Below the pieces are notes generated by a model that was given only the letters and a program-made list of their open reading frames with translations, did no database searches and was not told the origin of the DNA. Shown one piece after another: positions 23,620-33,636 of a DNA stretch of 64,000 bases. How positions within the stretch are numbered: the stretch's first letter is position 1; each line of letters starts with the position of its first letter. Where the stretch lies: assembly GCA_032690845.1 (NCBI GenBank), contig CM064427.1, positions 5,033,501 through 5,097,500 of the forward strand, given 5' to 3'. This stretch comes from Eleusine coracana subsp. coracana. Lineage: Eukaryota; Streptophyta; Magnoliopsida; Poales; Poaceae. The translations under genes and the position numbers were made by a program.

Positions 23620-24445
23620 CCATGATTTCAGATCGTCCGATTAATCGCGATTAGTCGTCGATTAATCGACTTATAGGTCAGGTGCACTCAATTAGGGTCA
23701 GCGATTCGATTAGGTCGATTAGTTGCCTGATCATCCACCTAATCGACAACTAATCACAATTAGGCGTCCATTCTGATCGAGGACGATCAGGTTTCAGCCA
23801 AATTCGGCCCAGAGTGAGCCCAGCTGAAATGGGTCTATTTTGGCCCATTGAGGTGTGAGTTGAACCCTAGAGCCTCTCCCTCCCTCCCCTGTTCTCTCCT
23901 GTCTCTCTCTCGTGCGAGCTGCAGCCAGCAGCCGGCGGCGGCCGCCAAAGCTCCCCATCTCCCTGCCCCTGCCCTGTCGCCAAGGACCTGCCTACCACCG
24001 CCCAGCCGAGGACGCCGCCCAAGCGGCCCATCTCCCTGCTCCTCTCGCCCAGCCAAGGATGCCGCCCCCCTTCTCCCTCACCTGTCGCCTAGCTGAGGAC
24101 GGCGGCCAAGCGCCCAGCCGAGCCGCCGAGGACGCCGCTGGCCACCACCTTGCAGGGGGTTATGGTGATGCAGAGAAGCACTTCTCTGCAGTCATGTACT
24201 CCTCTCTTATCAATCTGTGTACTCAAATTACCTTATTTTCTATAGAAACAATATATAAATTAGTATATATACTACACTATATGACCTGATCGGTCAGCCA
24301 GGGGGAGGGCGATCAGGTGACCTGATCGACCGATCAGAGGTTAGTCGAGAGATCGACTAATCGCCTCTTATCGTCCGATAAGTCGATCTGATCGGCTGAT
24401 CGGTCCCCTGGCGACCGGAATCGATCAGCCGATCTGAAAACATGG
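23620..24445. mobile_element. Non-autonomous hAT transposon inserted in duplication copy A
   Basis: An 826 bp element with 16 bp terminal inverted repeats, CCATGATTTCAGATCG on the left and CCATGTTTTCAGATCG read inward from the right. It is flanked by perfect 8 bp direct repeats CTCATCAC (23612-23619 and 24446-24453). The subterminal zones are packed with short GATTAGTCG / CGATCAG / CCGATCTG-type motifs on both sides. The middle (23840-24170) is GC-rich with repeated CCCATCTCCCTGC and CGCCCAGCC.AGGA units, probably captured gene sequence. No transposase is seen. Confidence 0.9.
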
Positions 24446-24453
24446 CTCATCAC

Positions 24454-25130
24454 AGCAACGCAATTGAGCATCCATAACCATATGCAGCTGCCAGCCAACA
24501 TTTGGCTAAAATCAGAAGCTACAAATAAACAGGAAGACTGTTAGCTTGAGGGCAAGCTGAACCTCAAGGGGTGGGTAATGTCATGTACCTACCAATCGAA
24601 CCCACAAGATGCTGAGTTGAATCTCAGCATGTGTAGAGAGATGTGACACTTTTGCTCAGTGGTTGCGGGCTCTACCCCTGAGTTCAGACTATGTTATGTT
24701 CAAGATACTATACAAGAATACAAGATGGCAAGCTACAGAACATCTATTACAGGAGAATTTATGTTCTTGGTCCGTCCCTATGTCGAGTGCTTGGAATATA
24801 GTGGAGGTTGAGCATTTCACTGTTTAAGACAGAATCATGAGAGGTTTGTACACAATCAAGCTAAGAAAGGACCAAGACACTCGCCCTGACAGTGACGGGT
24901 GGTCAAATGTGTATTAGGAATCAAGTTCTATTCGAATGTCTTTTGAGAAATTGTCGCCTTGGAGCAGAAATGCTTTCCATGGAAAAATAGATTAGTGAGA
25001 GCTCAGGTGGTCAGTTCCAGATACTATCTTATCACCGGAGGTGGCTTCAGTCCAGACAGAGCAGACACTATGAATAAGATCATAATACAGTTTGTTAAAA
25101 AAGAAGTACCAAACACTGTCAGACTTATCT
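24454..25130. other. Repeat-derived sequence, class unresolved
   Basis: A stretch at 24545-24590 reads like the tail of a retroelement polyprotein frame (GAGGGCAAGCTGAACCTC, translating EGKLNLKGWVM). It has no intact domain and no LTR that I could delimit. No gene is called. Confidence 0.3.
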
Positions 25131-25133
25131 ATA

Positions 25134-25683
25134 GGGCGTCCACCCTGGTTGCTACCTATAATATTTAGAAAGATATGCTAAAAACTACCTTATCTCTATA
25201 ATCTGTCTCAGCAGTGGCGGACCCTACTAATAAGCTATAGTTACGGTACAAGTCAGTCTCATACAAGAGAAAAATAGACATGAAAAAGATACCTGAAACT
25301 GTAACATTAACTATAGATCATTGTTACAGGCAGCGTTATCTTTCTCCTCTCTCTTCTTTCTTTTTACTAAAAAACACATGCGTACTCTGCAAACGCTACC
25401 TTCGGTCAGCTACTATGGAGGCCCTTAGGGCGTCCACACTCGTTACCCATCTATACTTTCTTTTGTCAGTGCCATCCTACAAAACGATAGATCAAACAAA
25501 ACAGATCATGGAACCCACGTGATGTCTCAGACTCTGAAGCAAGAGAGATGAGAGAGTGCAGAGAGAGCACGCCCACGTGATGGGTCCTACGAAACTTGGT
25601 TATATCGCCAGCAGCAACGTTATATTCAGTCCGAACACGCTTCCTCTCTCAACGCTACCTAGCGTAGACCGATGGAGAGGGCC
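25134..25683. mobile_element. Two abutting PIF/Harbinger-like MITEs
   Basis: The second unit (25428-25683) starts GGGCGTCCACACTCG, ends in the inverse of GGCCCTCTCCATCGG, and has TTA on both sides (25425-25427 and 25684-25686). The first unit (about 25134-25424) starts GGGCGTCCACCCTGG and ends TACTATGGAGGCCC against the shared TTA. The two head-to-tail units have similar ends and share a junction. Neither codes for a transposase. Confidence 0.6.
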
Positions 25684-25804
25684 TTACTAAGCCCTTGGGT
25701 CCAGTTGTGTTCAGTACTACTTTGTTGCTCATAGGTACTTAACTGGTGGTTGGATGCCACTTTCCCTCTTGCAAATTATATAATCTCAGGACAGTGTAGT
25801 GCAC

Positions 25805-26050
25805 AGAAGAAAACCTGATAAGACCAATGATCAAGTGACTGGTAATTTGAGCAAGGTAATGCGAAAATATGAATAGCAGGGATTCAGTTTATTCAGTTGA
25901 CACATTGAGAATTTTTGCACTAGAAAGACCTCGGGATCCTGGAATAATTATCACTGCAACACAATAGAGCATCCATATGCAGCTGCCAGGTAACATTTGG
26001 CTGAGATATGAAGCTACAAATAAGCAGCGAGACCGTCAGGATAGGACAGT
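25805..26050. repeat. Segmental duplication copy B
   Basis: Matches 23450-23619 plus 24446-24540 as described for copy A, without the hAT insertion. On the minus strand both copies keep a TTATTTGTAG acceptor-like site followed by related sequence. The copies may therefore carry a duplicated noncoding exon of the membrane-protein gene, but that is only a suggestion. Confidence 0.75.
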
Positions 26051-26228
26051 AGGCCATGGCGAAACCAAACAGAGCCGAGCCGAGCGACTTCGAACTCAAC
26101 ATCTACAGCATATTTCCCATTTACCAACCGCACGCCAGATTACCAAATTCAGATCAGGAGCTTCAGTTGCGTGGGCCGCACCCGCACAAATCAGAGAGGG
26201 AAGAGAGAGGCAAACGGGTCGTGTAGTG

Positions 26229-26620
26229 CTTACCAACTCAGGCGATCGCGGCTCTGCAACCTAGGCCCCGCGCGAGCGCCGCGAAACGAAGAGGACGGCG
26301 AAGCGGCCCCGATCGGCTCGAAACCCTAGTCGCACCAGAGCAGAGAGGGAGTTTAGCCTCAGAAGCAAAAGGGCAGAGAAGGAGGAGCAGGGCGGACGAT
26401 GCTCACCTGCGTTGTGCGTGACACCGCCGGGAGCCGAGTGGCGGAGACGGGGATGGCCGCGGCGAGGGGCCTTCCTTTCTGTTTCTGCACACCGCGCGAG
26501 GTTTCGTGGCGGTGGCGGCCAGTCGGCCCTCGACTCGATAGGGCGCCGGGCCAGGGCGACGGGGCTGAAAACTGCTGCGCGGCCCGTAGCTTTTTTGCGA
26601 TCTGCTGCGCGGCCCATTGA
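26229..26620 (-). promoter_or_regulatory. GC-rich promoter and noncoding first exon of a minus-strand gene
   Basis: The minus strand has the typical plant leader stretch CTAGGGTTTCGAGCC at about 26310-26330 and a donor (GAGTTG|GTAAGC) near 26235. No ATG is seen in the exon. The most likely downstream gene is the four-helix membrane protein ending at 22574, which would give a long leader intron holding the repeats between. Transcription was inferred from composition and splice signals only. Confidence 0.45.
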
Positions 26621-27117
26621 CAGCTTGTCTATGCCAACTATGCTGCGTCGGAGTTAGGCCGCAGGCCCAGTAAGCTGTGACTGTTTGGCCCACGAGTCGC
26701 TTAAAATGTTTTAAGTACGTACTGAAAAGTGAAAACAAACTCAAACGATGGATGGAAAAAATTTAAAAAATTAATAAAATAAATCAAGTTCTAAGCCCAA
26801 ATTTTTTTATATATCCGGGGAACAATTTCAAATGAAAGTCAGAACAAATAAAAATTAAAGATGGAACAAATTGATACAATAACTAGAACAATTCATAAGT
26901 CATAACGAGTTATGGAACAATCTGAATTGAAGGCCAGAACAAGTAAAAAATAACGAGTATAAAATAACAAAAACATTCATATTTACATTCATTTATATTA
27001 CACAGCTCCAATCGTCATCACTTTTATTTTTACTGCTTCTCTATATCTATATAGGGATTGATACAATAACTGGAACAATTCATAACGAGTAATGGAACAA
27101 AGACATTTACTGCTATG
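26621..27117. other. AT-rich intergenic with a repeated short phrase
   Basis: Variants of GGAACAATTCATAACGAG and ATACAATAACTGGAACAA occur at about 26870-26910 and again at 27060-27100, indicating a local duplication. No gene is seen. Confidence 0.45.
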
Positions 27118-27656
27118 CAAGTTTGTACACCCAACAGGGTGAGCCTCTGGTGGAAAAAAAATACCCAGACCTCAGGGTGGTTCCTATAACGTTGAAGGAG
27201 AGGCAAAGATACCTAGTCCAATATGAGAAACTACCAGTGTTCTGTGAGGTCTGCGGCTTGATAGGTCATGAACTCACTGAATGTGGAGATGGAGTCCATA
27301 GTAAAGAGAATTGTGGCTGGGGAGATTGGCTGATGGTCAATTTTGGTACACCCTCCTTTGGACGTGGAGGTAGAGGAGGTGGAACAAGAGGAGCGAGTCG
27401 GTTCGGTCGTGGCCGAGGTTGGGGAGAGGCAACCGACTGAACGAGGACCAAGAAGGAGAAGACATGGAGTATGAGCAGGAGGATTATAATGCAAACCTAG
27501 TGGATATGCCTTTAGGCCAAGTGGCGGGCACAGTGTTGATGTTAGAAAACAACAAGGTGATGGAAAGCCCCGAGAAATTTTAGGAAAAGAAGAGACAACG
27601 CAAAGAAGATGGAGAGAAGAGTGCAAAGAAGCAATTGGATATATCGGCGTCCTCCT
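27118..27656 (+). pseudogene. LINE ORF1 fragment with CCHC zinc knuckle
   Basis: The frame to 27440 includes YLVQYEKLPVFCEVCGLIGH, whose C-X2-C-X4-H-X4-C pattern is the zf-CCHC knuckle found in plant LINE ORF1 proteins that bind template RNA. A glycine/arginine-rich stretch follows (GRGGRGGGTRGASRFGRG), common after the knuckle. The frame closes with a TGA at 27438-27440. The N-terminal domain expected upstream of the knuckle is absent. Confidence 0.85.
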
Positions 27657-27678
27657 TCGAGGAGGGTCGCAGGGAGCA

Positions 27679-30600
27679 ATGAAAATCTTAGCATGGAACT
27701 ACTGGGGACTTAATAGACCCCGCGCAGTTCGAGTGCTTCTGGAGGTCCAGAGGCGTGCACAACCAGATGTGATGTTACTGTCTGAATCACATCTTGGCAA
27801 AGTTAAGGCAGAGAAGGTGAGGCGGAGACTTTGTTTCGACCAATTGATCATCCATGAGAGCGACGGTAGAAGTAGTGGTTTGTTGCTCTTATGGAAGAAG
27901 GAGTTTAAGATTCAGGAGATGGGGGTGTCAAAATATTTCATTGATGTAGTCATTAATGATAGCCAAGACTGGAGGTTCACCAGATTATATGGACAACCAA
28001 GTTGGGAGTAGAAAGATCAAACTTGGAGGGCGTTGCAGACATTGCATGCAAACATGTCACTGCCATGGTTAGTTCTCGGGGATTTTAATGAAATTTTGTT
28101 CAACTTGGAGAAGGAAGGCGGGCGACCGCGATCGATGTGGCAACTACAGGCGTTCAATGATGCACTTGCTGATTGCGGCTTGTCGAATCTGGGATATGAA
28201 GGGGACATGTTTACATGGCAAAGGGGAAAAATAAGAGAAAGGTTGGATAGAGGATTAGCGAATGCGGCTTGAAATTCTCTTTTCCCCAATGCCAAACTGA
28301 CAAATGGCGAGATGACTAATTCGTACCATAGACCTTTGGAGGTGGAGACGGAGTCTGGTGCAGACCAATAGTGGGGACAAGGACATCAAAAGAAGTTTGA
28401 AGCCCGATGGTTGAAGGAGGAGACAGTTCAGGATATAGTGCAGACTGCATGGGATCGGGCAGTGTCCCGTGGAGAGGGTCCCACATTCATGCAGAAAGCC
28501 CAGATGGTCCATGACACGCTACACACCTGGGATAGAGAAGTTCTCAAGGCTCTGGTGAAGCGACTGAAAAAACTGAAAAAGTGCTGGAGCAGGTCCGTCG
28601 AAGTCTACTGACGGATGCAAACCTTGCGACGCAAAAAGAATTATTGCTGAAAATTGAATTGTTATTGGAATAGGAGGAAATTTATTGGGTCTAGAGGGCG
28701 CGAGCAAATTGGCTCAAACATCACTACCACAGAACGGATTTTTTTCAATGTGCCTTAAACCTCCATGAAAATACTAAAAACCGCCACGAAAATAATTCGT
28801 GAGGGCAAACTGTCATGCATTACCACACACGGACAAGGCGCCACTAAAATTCATTTCTCATGACGGCGGACACACAAGAAAGTAATTCGTGGCGGCAATC
28901 CATGACGGTCACTCTCACGAAAAATGGATTGTTGCCAGGTTTATACAACAAATTTTCATGACGGTCGGCTCTCACGATAATGATTTTTCCTGGAGGTTTG
29001 CAGCCGCCACGAATCTCATGAAAAATAGTTGCTTATTAACAATTGAGTTTGCACTGTACAGTCCCAACCATATCTATAGAGAACGATTGTTCAACATAAT
29101 TTGTTTCTCAAATTTCCATATGCACACAACATTCTCACATTCATACACAGAATACTTCAATGTATAGACATCTTTGTATTGGCAATGGTAAACAATAATT
29201 CTCCTCGAATTCACTCAGAAAACAAAAAACCAAAGAATCAAAAGAAAAAAAATTAAACAGTGGAGAAGATGAAGATGTCGCTGTCGTCTCCATCCCCGAG
29301 GTTGTCGCTAGGATGCCGCCTCTCACCGGCTCGTTGCCATCGGCCTGCAGGTGCTTGGCCATACCCGCTGCGCTCGGCGAGGCCGTTGAAGACGCGCCCC
29401 CAAGCCCGCGCCGCTGCCAGCCGAGGTCCAACCTTGCGCTCAGCTGCTGCTGTCCTGGGACTTCACTTGCCGTGCCCTCTCGTTGAAGGCTGAGAAGAAG
29501 ACACAAAAGAACTCAAATCAGCAGGGAGAAGCCAATCTAGCATGCACATACCTCGAGGACGACCTTGTGCACTGCAGCTTGATGTCCAGGGGAAGTCAAT
29601 GTCGACGGGCGGCGCTGTGCCTGGTTGAGAGAGTGCGAGGGATAAACTTGGAGGAGTGAAGGGAGAGAAATGGAGGAGAGCGGCCCTGGAGGAATGGGGA
29701 TTAGGTTGGTGCGTTTTACTTTTCACCTTGCATTGGCGCCTGACCAATTTGAATGTTGTGCCTGCGTGCTGTGAAATTGTTGTTTCCCCGATGGTAGACT
29801 ATCGGGAAAATAAGAGTTTTCGTGGAGGAATCAGATGGCTGCCAGAAAAATGAATTTTCATGGCAGTTTAGATGCACCGCCACGATAAAAGGTTATTATC
29901 GTGTCGGTTTTTCATTCCTCTCATGAAGAATAGTCACTCTCAAGAAAAATCCGTTTTCTGGTAGTGCATGGCGATCGAAACTCAAATTTCTTTCAGAATT
30001 ACGCTACATCTCGGCGACGCAAGAATAAGATAAAAGTGTTGATAGATGAGCAGGGGGCAAGACACGAGGAAGAGGGAGCAATGAGGACTGTAGTTCATAA
30101 CTATTTCTCCAACCTTTTCACATCAGAGATTAGTGAACCAAATCCCAATGCTCTTTTGGATGTCCACTGGAGAGTAACAGTAGAGATGAATAACCAACTG
30201 TTGGAACCATATTCGCATGAAGAAGTCAGAAAAGCTCTATTTAGTATTGGAGATCTTAAAGCCCCGGGACCGGATGGTCTGCATGCTGTGTTTTATAAGA
30301 CATTTTGGAGTATGCTTGGTGAAGACTTAGTGGGGGAAGTGCTAGAGGCGGTTAATACCTCTTAGATCCCGGATGGGTGAAACAACACAACTGTTGTACT
30401 CATACCAAAAGTGGACAGCCCCGATAAGGTATCTCAATTCCGGCCCATTAGCTTATGCAATGTTGTTTATAAAGTTATATCAAAAATGTTAGCTAATCAT
30501 CTCAAGAATCTGCTACCTGAGATTATTAGTTACCATCAGAATGCTTTTGTACCGGGCAGTTGATTACATATAACATTCTAATCACATATGAAAGTATACA

Positions 30601-32983
30601 TACTATTAAAAAGAAACAAGGAAAGCTAGGTCTTTGTGCTGTTAAATTAGACATGCACAAAGCTTATGACAGGGTTGAATGGAGTTACCTGAAGAGAATT
30701 ATGTTGAAGATGAGATTTGACCAATGATGGGTTACTTTAATTATGGAGTGTGTCTCATCGGTTGATTATAAAGTCAGGTTCAATGATATGGAAACTGAGA
30801 TGATAAAACCCACAAGGGGGTTGCGACAGGGGGACCCTCTCTCCCCGTACCTCTTTCTGTTGATTACGGAAGGATTGTCGAGTATGTTGAAAGGAGCGGA
30901 AGACAAAGGCGAAATTGAGGGAGTTAAGGTGTGTCGAGGAGCACCGGTTGTATCACACTTGCTTTTTGCGGATGACTCCCTTATATTGATGCATGCTGAG
31001 AGGAAGAATGCAGAGAAGTTGCAGTCAATATTGAATGAGTATTGTGCTAACTCGGGGCAAAAGCTGAGTGAGGCCAAATCAAGCATCTATTTTAGTGGAA
31101 ATACCCCAGTGGATGTGAAGGCAGGAGTCTGTGAGACGCTGAATATAATGACAGAATCATTGAATGACAAGTATCTGGTGCTACCGGCCATGGTGGGGGC
31201 TGAAGATTTAATGGATGGAGGGGAAAAAACTATAAGTATGGGTGGGAAAGAAGTGCTTATAAAGTCGATTGCTCAGGTCGTACCAGTATATGCAGTGATG
31301 GTGTTCAAAATTCCTCAGAATATTTGCAAGGGAATATCAGACACTATTGCGCAGTACTAGTGGGGAGACGATGAGGATCACAGAAGGATTCATTGGAGAG
31401 CATGGTGGAAATTATGCATCCCCAAGCAACGTGGTGGCATGAAATTTAGAGATCTTCAAAGCTTCAATCTTGCAATGCTAGCAAAACAGGTATGGCGGCT
31501 GTTGTGTGAACCTGAGTCGTTATGTGCTCAAGTATTGCGTGCAAAATACTATCCCGATGGGAAATTGCTGGAGGCCAAGTCAAAGAAAGGTAGCTCGCTG
31601 ACATGACTGAGTATTTTATCTGGTCTGGAATGTTTCAAGAGGGGATGCATTTGGCGAGTGGGAGATGGGAGTCAGATAAACATTTGGGATGACAATTGGA
31701 TCCCATCATCTCACAACTTGAAAATTCAAACTCCGCAAGGGCGTATTTTAGTAACAAAGGTGAGCGAGCTGACCAATCCAGTGGATGGGGCATGGGATGA
31801 AGCTTTGATTAGAACACTATTCTGGTCTATAGATGCAGAGAGAATCCTCAAACTGCCGATAAGATCAAGGCGAGACGATATGGTGGCCTGGCACCATAAT
31901 CGGAGTGGCATATTCATAGTTAGATCAGCTTATCATGTTCAATGGGAGTACAGATATGGAGCTAGGGAGGGAGCAGGCCAGGCGGGAGGGGTCGGCAACA
32001 ATCAAACCTGGAAGAAGCTTTGGGAACTCCAGGTGCCCGCAAAAATTAAAATTTTTAGATGGCGTACAATGTAAGGTCTCATGCCTTGTCGAAGTATTTT
32101 GGCAAATAAACATATCGGAAACAGTAGCAGCTGCCCTTTATGCCAAACACACTGTGAAGATATTAAGCATATGATGTTTTTGTGCAATCGTGCCCGGAAA
32201 GTATGGTCCACTATAGGGGTCTGGGGCAGATTACAGGATATCCTAGTGTTTGATCGCTCGGGATCAGTTATTCTGGAAGAAGTTCTGCGAGTTGGTGGGC
32301 TTGTTAATGGGCTGGAAGATGTGGGTTTTGCAGAACTGATCTTCACAGGAGGGTGGTATATTTGGTGGCAAAGAAGACAGGTGGTTCATGATGAGAAGAT
32401 TTAGAGTCCATCAAGATCAGCGATGTCCATAGTGGCCTTGACGGTGAATTATATGAGAGCGGGAAAGACAAAAGAAGAAAGGAGAAACGGTTGGCCAAAA
32501 CCGGCAAAGGGCAAGCTCATGTTGAATATGGATGCGAGTTTCGATGAAAACTCAGGAACAGGAGGAACGGGTGCTATCATCAGGGACCATACAGGGGGCT
32601 TTATCACAGCTGCACAAAGCTACCTCGAACATGTCCTAGATGCCCCTATGGCTGAAGCTTTTGCGCTGAGAGATGGATTCCAGTTAGCGCGACAATTAGG
32701 GTGTAATCAGATTATAGTTCAGACGGACTGCTTGGAGGTGGTGAACTGCATGAAGGAGGGTTTTTGTGCAACTGCAGCAGCTGCCGTATATGAAGAATGC
32801 CAAGATTGTTGGGACTGGTTTGATACCATTTCAATTGATCATTGTAATAGAGAGGCTAACCAGGTAGCTGATGTAATAGCAAGAAATTCCTCGATGACGA
32901 AGCGATCATGTAATTGGTTGGATGAACCATCTAGCTTTATTATAGCTAAGCTGGCAAATGATGTAACAGTTGTCTCATATTAA
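27679..32983 (+). pseudogene. LINE ORF2: endonuclease, reverse transcriptase, RNase H (disrupted)
   Basis: ORF2 starts MKILAWNYWGLNRPRAVRVL; the usual N-C-R-G of the endonuclease start is altered to N-Y-W-G. The endonuclease continues through LSESHLGK, GDFNEIL and FTWQRG. An in-frame TAG at 28009-28011, a TGA at 28270-28272, and a frameshift near 28580 break it. The CACTA insertion then splits the WLKHGDRN motif. The reverse transcriptase retains APGPDG, LIPKV, RPISLCNV, GLRQGDPLSPYLF and the catalytic FADD (LLFADDSLIL, about 30960-30990), but several stops lie between 30361 and 30730 and another at 31358. A CX2C/H zinc-binding tail (CPLCQTHCEDIKHMMFLC) and an RNase H domain (MDASFDENSGTGG, QTDCLEVV, 32423-32983) follow. 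Confidence 0.92.
28722..29966. mobile_element. Non-autonomous CACTA transposon nested in the LINE
   Basis: A 1245 bp element begins CACTACCACAGAACGGATTT. Read inward from the right it begins CACTACCAGAAAACGGATTT, matching at 18 of 20 positions. The target duplication CAT is intact (28719-28721 and 29967-29969). Removing element and one CAT restores the LINE reading frame through a conserved motif. Subterminal zones repeat CCGCCACGAA / TCATGACGG-like motifs. A GC-rich centre (29256-29700) gives short open frames on both strands and may be captured gene sequence. No transposase is present. Confidence 0.95.
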
Positions 32984-33026
32984 TAAAATTTGCCGGATGG
33001 CTTCCCCTCAAAAAAAAAAAAAAAAC

Positions 33027-33628
33027 CTGGCCCTTTGTACGGATTAACTTATCTAGAAGTCTGAATTGATGAAAAATAAAGTAGCAAACCATTCATATTT
33101 CAACAGATTGAATTAAGAGCACGTATCGTGGTTAGTTCCGGGGATGCTTTCCTTTGCCGTCACAGGAAGCCCAGCATGTCCACTACTGGTAGCTCGTGGG
33201 TCTCAAGCAGTTCATTATACTGGAAGTGAAAACTGAATAAACCTGTTTCCTGTTTATTTACCAAACCATATCATTAAGCTCAGCTTGGTATCCACATCTT
33301 GCCAATAATGCAGTACCCACATGCATGCTCCCCCCATCTGCTCCATTGTCCTCACTTCGATTTTCAGAACATTTACTGTTCTTTATCCAGAAGTACGTAG
33401 ATACTAGTTAGTTATCAGACATATCTTAGTTTTCTGGTCTCAACGTGATGCATATGCTTGGCATCATCTTTCTTAAATTTCAAAGTCCTTTTGTAGCATT
33501 TATGATCACGAATCAATAAGCTGATGAGGCAATGGGTGATCTTATATATAGGCCAAACAGTCAAACGGATCCGGTGCATTTAGCTAATCCCACTTGCTGC
33601 CTCTGCCTATCTATTCGTGTCTCCATTA
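33027..33628. other. Intergenic; distal promoter flank of the cysteine-rich ORF
   Basis: No coding signal. Without the hAT element at 33637-35801 this sequence would lie directly upstream of the TATA box at 35842. Confidence 0.5.
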
Positions 33629-33636
33629 TGTATCAT

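Larger units (their letters stand above)
27118..33026 (+). mobile_element. LINE (L1-type non-LTR retrotransposon), 5'-truncated, with nested CACTA
   Basis: The plus strand carries, in order, a fragment of ORF1 with a zinc knuckle, the ORF2 endonuclease, reverse transcriptase with a zinc-binding tail, RNase H, and a 17-base poly(A) run at 33010-33026. This is the layout of plant L1-type LINEs. The 5' end of ORF1 is missing, so the left boundary (about 27118) is approximate. Without the inserted CACTA (28722-29966) the element is about 4.7 kb. Numerous stop codons and at least one frameshift make it inactive. I found no convincing target-site duplication. Confidence 0.93.

Noticed and set aside
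24610..24690. tRNA- or SINE-like phrase (TCAGTGGTTGCGGGCTC...GAGTTCAGACT)
   Set aside because: Box A/B resemblance is weak, the cloverleaf does not fold by eye, and no poly(A)/T tail or target duplication follows.
25920..26102. Minus-strand 60-codon frame with a hydrophobic start
   Set aside because: It spans an acceptor-like site in duplication copy B and is not open in copy A, so it is more likely leader or intron sequence.
27100..33045. Target-site duplication of the LINE (TTTGTAC near both ends)
   Set aside because: Only 7 bp, not exactly at the poly(A) junction, and the left boundary is uncertain; chance match is likely.
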